Shown here piece by piece: positions 1 to 7,504 of a stretch of 64,000 bases of DNA (position 1 is the stretch's first letter; each line of letters begins with the position of its first letter). This DNA comes from Enterococcus raffinosus. Its GTDB lineage: Bacteria > Bacillota > Bacilli > Lactobacillales > Enterococcaceae. Location: NCBI RefSeq assembly GCF_018917525.1, contig NZ_JAHLOS010000007.1, positions 62,001-126,000 on the forward strand, in the 5' to 3' direction. Position numbers and translations under genes: made by a program. The notes beneath the pieces are model-generated. The model saw nothing but the letters and a program-made list of their open reading frames with translations, was not told the origin of the DNA and did no database searches.

Positions 1-235
1 GTGTAAATGCGCCTGCTCCAACAGTCGAAGCCCAAGCGTTGAAGAAAAAGCCTAGTCCAAATGAGAAATGCGATGCTGGATCTCCCATACACGCGTTCAT
101 TTCTCCCAATGTACGAAAGGCTCCCAAGCCCTGCGTACTTGGAGCATGAAACATCCGCGCTGCTCCCATAGAAGCTGAAAACCCAAGCAAGCCGCCAATG
201 ATAATTGATTTAATTAAAATAACTGTAAACTCCAC
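1..235 (-). CDS. DUF4311 family membrane protein (5' part, cut by window edge)
   Basis: Only the first 78 codons lie in the window. I start it at GTG 235, which has GGAAG about eight bases upstream; no ATG fits. The translation has a hydrophobic N-terminus followed by a Gly/Ala-rich stretch (IIIGGLLGFSASMGAARMF, then MGDPASHFSFGLGFFFNAWA), which matches what I know of DUF4311 proteins. These are integral membrane proteins found next to DUF4310, DUF4312 and SFCGS proteins in sugar-acid operons with DgaE and KDGP aldolase. It follows the DUF4312 gene by 25 bases, so it is the fifth gene of a leftward operon. The exact transport role is not known. Confidence rests on the neighbours as much as on the fragment. 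Confidence 0.72.
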   Translation of the reverse strand, partial: MEFTVILIKSIIIGGLLGFSASMGAARMFHAPSTQGLGAFRTLGEMNACMGDPASHFSFGLGFFFNAWASTVGAGAFT

Positions 236-260
236 TTCTTTACTTCCTTTCTATTTTTCC

Positions 261-611
261 TTATATTTTTTTGGAAATAACAGGAATTTGAATACCATCA
301 GGATCATCTGTCATTTCCTTGGTAAATTCTACTTCACCAACTTGAAGCGTTGTTACACTGACCGTTACTTCCAATTCCACATGATAGCTCGTTCTTTTTC
401 TTGGAAAGAAGAAAAAGAGAAAGCGTTCCTTATACGTCTTTTCGATCGCTTTAATCACTTCTACTTCAATCGGTTCAATTCGTAAAATCACTTCTGATTC
501 CTGCATCATCTTCTTTTGGATTTGACCCAGCGCACTAGCAAACGCGTGCTGCTTAGAATCCCCTTCGCCTTCGACTGTCACGATGACTTGTTGGCAATCT
601 TGAATACTCAT
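261..611 (-). CDS. DUF4312 family protein
   Basis: This 116-aa soluble protein starts at an ATG with GGGAGATG-type ribosome binding sequence just upstream. It has no membrane segment; a central FLFFFFPRKR run looks like a buried strand rather than a TM helix. Size, position between the SFCGS gene (12 bp away) and the DUF4311 gene, and the N-terminal VIVTVEGEGDSKQHAF sequence fit DUF4312. The family always travels with DUF4310/4311 and SFCGS proteins and is probably a cytoplasmic part of the same uptake or processing system; no enzyme activity is established that I know of. Confidence 0.75.
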   Translation of the reverse strand: MSIQDCQQVIVTVEGEGDSKQHAFASALGQIQKKMMQESEVILRIEPIEVEVIKAIEKTYKERFLFFFFPRKRTSYHVELEVTVSVTTLQVGEVEFTKEMTDDPDGIQIPVISKKI

Positions 612-623
612 TTACTCATCTCC

Positions 624-977
624 CTAATTGTGTTTCTTTTCAAAGGCTTCGACTAAACGTTTGCCTAATTCTTCCTGATCCATAAAACCGAAACCTAAAA
701 CCGTTTTGCCATCATTGATCGCTGTGATGCCTTCTTCGATGGAGCGCATGCCATGCCGTTCTGGATAACCGTACTTCGTTGAAGCTGTCAGCGCTCCTGC
801 TCCGCCGCTACCGCAGAATGAAATCCCCATGTCCGCGTTTTCCTGCTGCATCACATCGCCTAAACGCATGTCTGCGCCCATTCCTGGAACAACGACTGCT
901 CTTCCGCCTGCTGCTTCTACCCCTTTTGCTACGTTTTGTCCTTTGCCCATACGGTCTGCAATTACTACTGTGATCAT
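624..977 (-). CDS. Glycine-rich SFCGS family protein
   Basis: A 117-aa protein containing the family-naming SFCGSGGAGA motif at about residues 53-62, in a context (PGMGADMRLGDVMQQ... GMRSIEEGITAINDGKTVLGFGFMD) typical of SFCGS proteins. It resembles a small PTS EIIB-like or nucleotide-fold domain with a conserved cysteine, but the function is unproven. The start ATG has GGAGG eight bases upstream. It lies 12 bp after the PRD-protein gene and 12 bp before DUF4312, so all are likely one transcript controlled by the BglG-type regulator upstream. Confidence 0.8.
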   Translation of the reverse strand: MITVVIADRMGKGQNVAKGVEAAGGRAVVVPGMGADMRLGDVMQQENADMGISFCGSGGAGALTASTKYGYPERHGMRSIEEGITAINDGKTVLGFGFMDQEELGKRLVEAFEKKHN

Positions 978-989
978 TTATATTTCCTC

Positions 990-1328
990 CTAAAGTTCAT
1001 TTTGTTTGGCTGTTTCAAAATGGATCGATAAAACATACATCTCATCTTGGGATAAATTATCGATTTTTCTTACAACGCCGTCTGCTAACTGCAATGCTTC
1101 TTTTGATACTTCACTGAACATTTCTGGATCAACCTCTGGAATTGTTTCCTGTTCCTTTGAGCGCTTCAACATTTCATTCAAATGATTGATTAGAATTGTC
1201 CATTGCAGCTCAGTAGGTTCAATTTTCACTAATGCAAGTTCTTTTTTTAACCAATCAATCAATTCTTCTAATTCTTGTTGATATTCGCTAGTTGATATAA
1301 TTTGTAACGCCTCTCCAGTCACGGTCAT
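990..1328 (-). CDS. Single-PRD-domain protein
   Basis: This 112-aa protein looks like one stand-alone PTS regulation domain: mostly helical, with the ILINHLNEMLKRSK segment near residues 46-59 and the C-terminal DEMYVLSIHFETA segment usual for PRDs. Its ATG overlaps the stop codon of the 617-aa regulator gene (ATGA) and has GGAGG six bases upstream, so the two are translationally coupled. Family knowledge places such small PRD proteins beside SFCGS/DUF4312 genes. It could modulate the large regulator by hetero-oligomerisation; that is inference. Confidence 0.7.
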   Translation of the reverse strand: MTVTGEALQIISTSEYQQELEELIDWLKKELALVKIEPTELQWTILINHLNEMLKRSKEQETIPEVDPEMFSEVSKEALQLADGVVRKIDNLSQDEMYVLSIHFETAKQNEL

Positions 1329-3178
1329 TCATTTCCTCCTTTGATATACGCAAATAGTGCTGTGATTTCTGATTGATTAATCGCTAAGTTGTGTTCGGCA
1401 AACAGCTCCTCGATCTGTTTGTTGTATGATGTAGAAGTTGGTAACACTTCATCCACTTTATTTCCTTCCATCATATATTGCTGATCAAAGGTAATTCGAT
1501 GGACCATTAGAAAGACATGCAATAAGAACGCTTCACGATACTCTTGGTTTAGCTGCTCTTGGAATAGGAGCAATAGCTTTTCGTAAATTGTGTATGCCTG
1601 TAAAATCAATTCCTTACTGAAATCTTCTAATGACGTTCGATTTCCTGCCGGCTCCCATCTCACTTTTCTGACACCGTGTTGCGGTGTTTGGCTCAGAATT
1701 TTTTTGACTGCTTGTTGAATCTTTTCCAAATCCTGCTTCGTCGGTAACGGATGCACTTTGATAAACTCGCAATCCATTCCTTCAATTGGAAAAATGCTGA
1801 TGACTAATTCAGGCTCTTTTTGCTTAATGACTTCCTTTGCATTCAGCACCGAAGCAAACGCTGCGATTTCGATATTCGAAAGCTCTTCTGATATTTTCTG
1901 CTTAATCAAACTCGTTACACCTAAGCCAGTAGAGCAAACATAGACCGCCCGAACACTGCGCATGTCCGCCGCCTTTTCATAAGACACGAGAAAGTGCAAG
2001 GCGATATAAGCAATAAACGAATCATTGATCAGCAAGCTTTTCCCTCGAATCTCACGTCGAACGACCATTTCAATCGCATCGAACAGCTCAGGATACTTTG
2101 CCTTGATGTCATCCTTGAACGGATTGTATTCATTGACGAATTTTTGTTTACGAGATAATCGCATCGATAAATGTGCATAGAGATTATTCAGCAACTGTGG
2201 ATCATTGAAAAAGGAATAGTTGATCTTTTTACTCACCTTCTGAATCAAATTCTCGGTCAACACCATCACATCCTGCTGCAGATCATTTTCGAAGGTATCG
2301 CTGTAGATGTAGCGATATTCATCCTCAAATAGCGGCAGCTGGTAATGTGCAAAGACCTGTTGCATCAATAAGTAAGAGAGTTCCTGATGCTCTTTTGGAT
2401 CGTTCAGCAATTGATAACGGCCAATCGTATATTCATTTTGCAGTCGTATTGTGGCGATCGCTACTCGTATCAGCATGTTCAGCAGTTCCGCGTAATTTAA
2501 CTCCGCCGTATCGATCTGCTTCAATAACTGTCGCATGTCCGCAAGAACCTGATTAAAAACTTCTTGAAAAGCTGTGCCTTTGGCTGAATAAAGCTCATAG
2601 CCTTCCTTTTTTTCACTCTGTAAAAGTAAATCCATAATTTTGTAGATGTCATAATCGGTTAAGTCCTTTTGCAGTACTTCTTCAATCAACAATCGAACCT
2701 GATGCTCAGGACCTGTGATCAAAAAACCTTTGCGGGACAAACGTTCAAGCGTCATTCCCTGATCAGTTAGACGTTTTTCCAAAACCTCCAAGTCGTTAAG
2801 AACCGTATCCTTGCTGACCATCAAACGCTCCGCCAATTCAAAAGAGGTGATTGCTTGATTTGTCAGCATCAAAAAAATACTTAGGCGGTCCAGTCGCAAG
2901 GTTTGATCGGCATACAATTCCAGACGGTCAACATCCATCAGCTCACTTTTCAGCTTGATTCGTTCAGAATCGCTTAGTGTCAACCAAACACCTTGGCTTC
3001 TTTTACTTGTCAAATCCTGATTTCGCGCCTTTAGCCACAAACGAATCGTGTCCAAATCATATTTTATTGTGCGTACGCTTACATTTTGCTGAGTAGCCAA
3101 TTCCTTTGTAGTCACCGGTTGCGAATCCTCAAGCAATTGAAGCAATACTTGGATCTGTCGTTTCGTAATCTGCTGCAT
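1325..3178 (-). CDS. BglG-family PTS-controlled transcription regulator
   Basis: A 617-aa multidomain regulator. Residues 1-60 form an HTH (QITKRQIQVLLQLLEDSQPVTTKELATQQ), residues about 85-165 a second Mga/HTH-like segment (ITSFELAERLMVSKDTVLNDLEVLEKRL), then two PRD-like helical regions around 190-400, then an EIIB-like domain near 405-500 with the phospho-Cys loop VYVCSTGLGVTS. The C-terminal part (after about 500) is helical and is not an obvious EIIA. It probably senses PTS phosphorylation and activates the downstream SFCGS/DUF operon. ATG 3178 has AAGGAGAGA upstream. First gene of the leftward unit. Confidence 0.82.
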   Translation of the reverse strand: MQQITKRQIQVLLQLLEDSQPVTTKELATQQNVSVRTIKYDLDTIRLWLKARNQDLTSKRSQGVWLTLSDSERIKLKSELMDVDRLELYADQTLRLDRLSIFLMLTNQAITSFELAERLMVSKDTVLNDLEVLEKRLTDQGMTLERLSRKGFLITGPEHQVRLLIEEVLQKDLTDYDIYKIMDLLLQSEKKEGYELYSAKGTAFQEVFNQVLADMRQLLKQIDTAELNYAELLNMLIRVAIATIRLQNEYTIGRYQLLNDPKEHQELSYLLMQQVFAHYQLPLFEDEYRYIYSDTFENDLQQDVMVLTENLIQKVSKKINYSFFNDPQLLNNLYAHLSMRLSRKQKFVNEYNPFKDDIKAKYPELFDAIEMVVRREIRGKSLLINDSFIAYIALHFLVSYEKAADMRSVRAVYVCSTGLGVTSLIKQKISEELSNIEIAAFASVLNAKEVIKQKEPELVISIFPIEGMDCEFIKVHPLPTKQDLEKIQQAVKKILSQTPQHGVRKVRWEPAGNRTSLEDFSKELILQAYTIYEKLLLLFQEQLNQEYREAFLLHVFLMVHRITFDQQYMMEGNKVDEVLPTSTSYNKQIEELFAEHNLAINQSEITALFAYIKGGNE

Positions 3179-3423
3179 GATGCTCTCTCCTTACACGTTT
3201 AACTATAGTCATTTATTTCTCCTTCAACAATATGAAATGATTGCACTTACTCTAGTGCAAAAAATCCATATTTTATAGGATATAGAGTGCCTTCGAGTAA
3301 AAAATAAAGTATAGTAAAGCAACTTTATCGTTAATAACTGATATACTCATTGCACTAACCACTTCATAAGGTATCATCTTTTACCTTAAAAATGTCCGTT
3401 TATTCAAAATATTTTTTTTCCAT

Positions 3424-3470
3424 AAAAAAACGGACATATTCCTTCTAAAAAAGGAAACAGTGTCCGTTTA
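3424..3470 (-). terminator. Rho-independent terminator after the MerR gene
   Basis: Read on the minus strand, a hairpin with outer stem TGTCCGTTT paired with AAACGGACA and inner TTCCTT/AAGGAA is followed by a run of T. It lies 14 bases past the MerR stop codon. A second copy of TGTCCGTTTA at 3393-3402 could pair with the same arm, giving a mutually exclusive alternative hairpin. Confidence 0.8.
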
Positions 3471-3483
3471 GCTTGATTGATTC

Positions 3484-3918
3484 TTAGTGAGATCGTTCAT
3501 AATGAGGCTTGATTGCTTCAGGCAGCTCATTCGGTGTAAGGTTTTTGAGCCGCTCTTCATTGCCAAACTTCATGGCTTCATCATAATACCAACACTTGTA
3601 GTGAATCATATCGAGTACTTTATTCAACTTGGCGATTTCTTCTTCAACTGCTGCTTTTTGTTTCTCAAAAAGTTCCCTGCGTACTTCAAAAGTCTGACTT
3701 CCTTGCTTGCTCCATTCCATGAATTGTTTGATATCCTTGATTTCTAAACCAGATTTCTTTAGACATTCAATAACTCTAAGAGCTTCTAATTCACTGTCTG
3801 AAAATTTGCGAATGCCAGATACTCGCTGAATGTCTGGAAACAAACCTTCTTTATCATAATACCTCAGCGTAGATACTGGTAAATCAAACATTTGAGAAAC
3901 TTGACCAATAGTATACAT
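3484..3918 (-). CDS. MerR family transcriptional regulator
   Basis: The protein is 144 aa when started at ATG 3918, which has GAGGT eight bases upstream; an upstream in-frame ATG at 3972 lacks such a site and would add residues unlike the family. MYTIGQVSQMFDLPVSTLRYYDKEGLFPDIQR is the typical MerR winged HTH with the RYYxxxGL motif, followed by a dimerising coiled coil (ELFEKQKAAVEEEIAKLNKVLDMIHYKCWYY). The CWYYDEA segment resembles the effector region of the AdhR/NmlR-like group that responds to aldehydes or electrophiles; a single cysteine is present. The target gene is not obvious; neighbours run separately. Confidence 0.82.
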   Translation of the reverse strand: MYTIGQVSQMFDLPVSTLRYYDKEGLFPDIQRVSGIRKFSDSELEALRVIECLKKSGLEIKDIKQFMEWSKQGSQTFEVRRELFEKQKAAVEEEIAKLNKVLDMIHYKCWYYDEAMKFGNEERLKNLTPNELPEAIKPHYERSH

Positions 3919-3946
3919 TATTTTACCTCTTTCTATTCCGCTTCTC

Positions 3947-3962
3947 AACTTAAAGTCAAGTT
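3947..3962. promoter_or_regulatory. Candidate MerR operator
   Basis: An inverted repeat AACTT-N6-AAGTT sits about 30 bases upstream of the MerR start codon and overlaps a possible TTGACT -35 element on the minus strand. Position and symmetry suit autoregulation, but the match to a known MerR-family site is only general. Confidence 0.35.
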
Positions 3963-4132
3963 TAGGTATCACTATAATAATTTGTTCAATTAGTGGTTGT
4001 CAAAGATTTTTCTATACATAATCCTTGTTTAGCTTATAAACCAAACGGATTTTAATGTCAGAAAAAGAGATCGTGCCATTCTCTTCTCCTGTTTTATTGA
4101 GTTGTTCAATTCGAGTCTATGTCATTTTAGAA

Positions 4133-5038
4133 TTATTTCATCAGTTTCCGCAGAACATACGATAATCCAAACCACAAGAAGAGACTAACGATGATCGTAA
4201 TAATCCAGCCAAAAGCATTGTGCTCCAATGGTAGCGGCATGTTCATTCCGAAAAAGCCAGAGACGATCGTAGGAATCGTCAAAAGAACCGAAAGAACAGT
4301 CAAAATACGCATCGTATCATTCAAGTTATTATTCAAAACATTGTTATAAGTGCCTGAAAGCTGCTGTAAAATCTGCGATGACAGCTTCGTCATCTCCACT
4401 AATTGCTGCGCTTCAATCAGGACATCATCTAAACGTTCCTTTTCCTGATCACTTAAGCGACGATAGATGCCATGGCTTTTGATTTGTTGCACTAATAGCA
4501 CATTTTGCCGCGAAGCTGTTACAAAATAAACAATTCCAGTTTCTAAATCGGATAGCAGCAGCAAATTTTGCTTCGTCGTTTTTTCTTTTAACAAATTACT
4601 AATACGTTTGCGATCGCGATCCATTCCTTCGACAAATGGGAAATACTGCTCCGAGATAATGAAGAGACTGCCAAATAGCAGCTCAAACAGCGTGCTCTCG
4701 GGATTTTTTTCTAAATAATTTTTAATTTCAAAGTACAAATATTTCGTTTGCTGATTGGTCACTGTAATTAGTGTTCGATTTACAACGATAAAAGTCATCG
4801 GTACTGTCTCATAATGATTGTCGATCTTGCGCCGATTCGGTGCGTTAAAAATCAGCAACAGGACATCCGTTGCTTTATCATAATCTAAATGAGCACGTTC
4901 GTTGCGGTCCAAGGAATAATCCACAAATTCACGATCGATTCCATAATCCCGATAAAGGTTCTTTAGTTCGTCTGTATTTTCCGCATCGATGTTGATCCAG
5001 CTGTTCATCTTATTATTGAAAACTTCTTTTGTATACAT
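4133..5038 (-). CDS. CorA family divalent cation transporter
   Basis: A 301-aa protein of usual CorA length. The N-terminal two thirds is a soluble alpha/beta and long-helix domain; two TM helices occupy about residues 240-262 and 275-296, separated by the signature GMN motif at residues 264-266 (FFGMNMPLPLEHNAFGW). The C-terminus ends in a basic tail. It would form a pentameric Mg2+ (or Co2+/Ni2+) channel in the membrane. ATG 5038 is preceded by GGAGAC. It is monocistronic as far as I can see, with convergent or divergent partners absent; no M-box riboswitch was noticed upstream. Confidence 0.88.
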   Translation of the reverse strand: MYTKEVFNNKMNSWINIDAENTDELKNLYRDYGIDREFVDYSLDRNERAHLDYDKATDVLLLIFNAPNRRKIDNHYETVPMTFIVVNRTLITVTNQQTKYLYFEIKNYLEKNPESTLFELLFGSLFIISEQYFPFVEGMDRDRKRISNLLKEKTTKQNLLLLSDLETGIVYFVTASRQNVLLVQQIKSHGIYRRLSDQEKERLDDVLIEAQQLVEMTKLSSQILQQLSGTYNNVLNNNLNDTMRILTVLSVLLTIPTIVSGFFGMNMPLPLEHNAFGWIITIIVSLFLWFGLSYVLRKLMK

Positions 5039-5547
5039 AGGCCTGTCTCCTAGCTATCGTTCATTCCGTCTGCATTCTATCATAGAATATGTGGATATAC
5101 TAACAGAGTTTATAGTGGTTTTAGCGATGGGATCAAAATTAATTTTGGTGTTTCTAGGTGAGTAGTTCTATCAATATCTAAAAAAACAGTTTTGGTTCAT
5201 GTACAATAACATCATTCTGAAAAAAACTCGAGAATATTTTTCTTAGCTCCATCAAGGAAATCCTACATAACTTCTTAATCAGTACCATCTAGTTATCCAC
5301 TTGTGGATTTTGTGGAAAATGTGGAAAATCCCGATACTTTCCTAACGAATTCCACAGAAACGAGCCATGCTCCAAGTTATCAACAAAAGAAAATCGACAA
5401 ACTTACTACTACGATTGCTAGGAATGGGGAATTTCCGGCTTAAAACAATGATTAGCATCCTACTTATCCCTTTCAACTCCACGTGTGGTAAAGACCTTTT
5501 GTGTACAAAAAATAAAAGGCGAAAGATGCGCATTCATCTTCCACCTC
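5039..5547. other. Non-coding gap with a cluster of DnaA-box-like 9-mers
   Basis: No credible gene is present. Between 5293 and 5385 several 9-mers resemble the DnaA box TTATCCACA: TTATCCACT at 5293-5301, the complement of TTTTCCACA twice in tandem at 5311-5328, an AAATCCACA complement at 5302-5310, and TTATCAACA near 5377. Several differ from consensus at one position. The rest of the gap is AT-rich and shows no other clear signal apart from the terminator at its right end. Confidence 0.45.
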
Positions 5548-5552
5548 TTATT
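5503..5552 (-). terminator. Rho-independent terminator after small unknown gene
   Basis: On the minus strand AAATAAGAGG-GGAAGATG pairs imperfectly with CATCTT-CGCCTTTTATTT and is followed by more T. The left arm overlaps the stop codon of the gene ending at 5548. Confidence 0.7.
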
Positions 5553-5868
5553 TATGACTATCTACGTGCATAAAGCCCCAGTTTGTCGGCATATAGTAAC
5601 CATCTACCGCCATGTTTTTCAAATCGCTGGAGACTAGCTGCCCTGTAATGTAGTATATCCTTTTTGCTTTACGTTCAGCCTCACCGAGTTTTGCCAACAG
5701 ACCATTTAAGTCGTATTCAGGCATCAAAAAATAATGAAAATTGAAGCCCTTCAAGCGTTCATGTGTGATCGCTCCTTCAAAGGTCAATAATTTTTGTAAT
5801 TCTTCATCACTGAAGGCCAAGTCTGTCGATTTTATGGTCAAGCCCTTGTATTCAAATGAATCTGCCAT
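5548..5868 (-). CDS. Hypothetical small protein
   Basis: I do not recognise this 106-aa protein. I start it at ATG 5868, which has GGGGTGG six bases upstream; an in-frame ATG at 5889 has none. It is soluble, with no signal peptide or TM segment, and mixes acidic helices (FSDEELQKLLTF) with a YYITGQLVSS strand region and a C-terminal GYYMPTNWGFMHVDSHK. The terminator directly after it and the clean start support a real gene. It follows the hydrolase gene by 45 bases and may share its transcript. Confidence 0.6.
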   Translation of the reverse strand: MADSFEYKGLTIKSTDLAFSDEELQKLLTFEGAITHERLKGFNFHYFLMPEYDLNGLLAKLGEAERKAKRIYYITGQLVSSDLKNMAVDGYYMPTNWGFMHVDSHK

Positions 5869-5913
5869 TGTGCCACCCCTTCGATTCATTTTACCACATC
5901 CGAAAAAGTGTAA

Positions 5914-6513
5914 CTACCCTTTCAGCCATTCGCGAGCGTTTTGAAGTTCGTCCATCGAGATTTGATGACCGTGGGGTGTCTCAATAACGGTGATATCGGC
6001 ATCGCGATCGCGAAAGGCCGCGACTAATTTCGCAAAAGAAGCATCGCTAACGATTGGATCATTGTCTCCGCCATAAGAAACCCAAACCTTTTTATCGATT
6101 AAAGGAAACGATTGGGTGTGAACCTCTAATGACATTGGATGGAAAAAGATACCTTTGTTTAGCGTCGTTTCACGTTCCAGCAATAGATGCGCTGCGATAT
6201 TTGCCCCATTTGAGTACCCGACTAAGATCCATTCCTCCAAGGGGATTGCTTTTTCTTCGCTGATCTCCTTGATCACTTCCAGTAAATCATCTGTTTCCTT
6301 TTCTAAACTTTCAAAATCAAATTGATTCAAGCCATTGCGTTTGAAGAAACGATTCATGCCATCCTCTACGATCTTGCCACGAAAGGATAAAATCGTACTA
6401 TCTGCATCTAAGTATTTGGCCAATTCAATTAACGATGTTTCATCGCCGCCTGTTCCATGAAGCAAAATAAACTTTTTTCCCTCTGGTTTTCCTGCTTGAT
6501 AAAGATATTCCAT
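5914..6513 (-). CDS. Alpha/beta hydrolase (carboxylesterase/phospholipase-like)
   Basis: A 199-aa single-domain alpha/beta hydrolase starting at ATG 6513 with GAGGTG seven bases upstream. The oxyanion-hole region is FILLHGTGGDE, the nucleophile elbow is GYSNG near residue 112, the acid is in GDNDPIVSD and the histidine in the PHGHQIS motif close to the C-terminus. This is the small cytosolic carboxylesterase/lysophospholipase group, often annotated YtpA/MhqD-like. Such enzymes often sit in electrophile or hydroquinone stress regulons, which would fit a MerR neighbour, but that link is inference. Substrate unknown. Confidence 0.8.
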   Translation of the reverse strand: MEYLYQAGKPEGKKFILLHGTGGDETSLIELAKYLDADSTILSFRGKIVEDGMNRFFKRNGLNQFDFESLEKETDDLLEVIKEISEEKAIPLEEWILVGYSNGANIAAHLLLERETTLNKGIFFHPMSLEVHTQSFPLIDKKVWVSYGGDNDPIVSDASFAKLVAAFRDRDADITVIETPHGHQISMDELQNAREWLKG

Positions 6514-6577
6514 CTTCACACACCTCACTTACTAATTGTAAGTTAACATGAATTGTTACTAGGAACAACTTTTTTGA

Positions 6578-7399
6578 TTAGGCTTTTTTATCTTTACGCT
6601 TGATCCTTAAATAATTTAATAAAACCAATAATACCATTACAGCAGTGGTTATCAAGACTGCTTTCAATAAGATACGATCCTCTTGACTGATTTTCTTTTT
6701 TTTCACTTTTTTCTGGGCGTGGTAAGGCACTCTTTTTCCCCGCACTAATAAGCGATGAGAGTTGACCCCATAAGGAGTACACGTCAACAAGGTCGCATAG
6801 TCTTTTCCCTTGATCGCCTTCAACGCTTCCGTCTGTTCAGGTTCGATCACTAGGATTTGATCAACTTCATAGGCGAAAACTTTATTCAATACATGAATAT
6901 AAAAATGATCTCCCTTTTTCAGTTCGGTCAGATCAGTAAATAACTTAGCCTCCGTCAATCCTGTGTGTGAAGTCAGCACAGTGTGGGTTCCTTCACCGCC
7001 GATCGGCATAGCCGAGCCTTCCAAATGCCCAACGGCTTTTCTTAATACACTGTCTTTTGTCCCATGGTAAATCGGTAAATCGACATCAATTCTTGGAATT
7101 TTAAGCTGCCCCATCGTTCCCTTGACATTCAACACGCGATAATAATTATCCGGCATAACGATGCCAGAGCCTGGGATAAAAGGATCATGAGCTGGCTGAC
7201 CCAAGAGATTCTCGTTATAGATTTGAGCCGCTTGAAAAATATCAGTGATTTCTTCTAGGGATAATTTATCGACATTTTTTTGATACGTCTCGGCTACTTT
7301 CGTCGCATTTTTTTGATTCAAGTAATTTCCGATAAAAGGATAGGCAATGACGCCGATCCCCGTTACTAATAACAAAATAATCAAGATCGCCCGCTTCAT
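6578..7399 (-). CDS. Class C pilus sortase
   Basis: A 273-aa class C sortase with an N-terminal TM (residues 4-22) and a C-terminal TM (about 245-262) ending in basic residues, typical of pilin polymerases. The lid motif DPF is at 72-74, the catalytic His in TSHTG at 145, the Cys in TLLTC at 207 and the Arg at 216. It polymerises pilins by joining the pilin-motif lysine of one subunit to the LPXTG threonine of the next. It is the last gene of the adhesin-pilin-sortase locus and is separated from the pilin gene by a hairpin at 7468-7489. Confidence 0.92.
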   Translation of the reverse strand: MKRAILIILLLVTGIGVIAYPFIGNYLNQKNATKVAETYQKNVDKLSLEEITDIFQAAQIYNENLLGQPAHDPFIPGSGIVMPDNYYRVLNVKGTMGQLKIPRIDVDLPIYHGTKDSVLRKAVGHLEGSAMPIGGEGTHTVLTSHTGLTEAKLFTDLTELKKGDHFYIHVLNKVFAYEVDQILVIEPEQTEALKAIKGKDYATLLTCTPYGVNSHRLLVRGKRVPYHAQKKVKKKKISQEDRILLKAVLITTAVMVLLVLLNYLRIKRKDKKA

Positions 7400-7467
7400 C
7401 GCATAATCCTTTCTATCAATTTCTCACTAATTGTTGATCACTTCCGACAAATTCTATGTAGTAGAAA

Positions 7468-7489
7468 GGCCGAGCCTTTTGACTCGGCC
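7468..7489 (-). terminator. Intercistronic hairpin between pilin and sortase genes
   Basis: A perfect 7-bp GC-rich stem, GGCCGAG/CTCGGCC, lies 16 bases past the pilin stop and is followed on the minus strand only by TTTCTAC. It may act as a partial terminator or an mRNA 3' stabiliser that lowers sortase output relative to pilin. Confidence 0.6.
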
Positions 7490-7504
7490 ATCTATTTAAA
7501 TCCT

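Noticed and set aside
5293-5385. Chromosomal oriC
   Set aside because: No dnaA, dnaN or other origin-linked genes in the window, and most boxes are imperfect.
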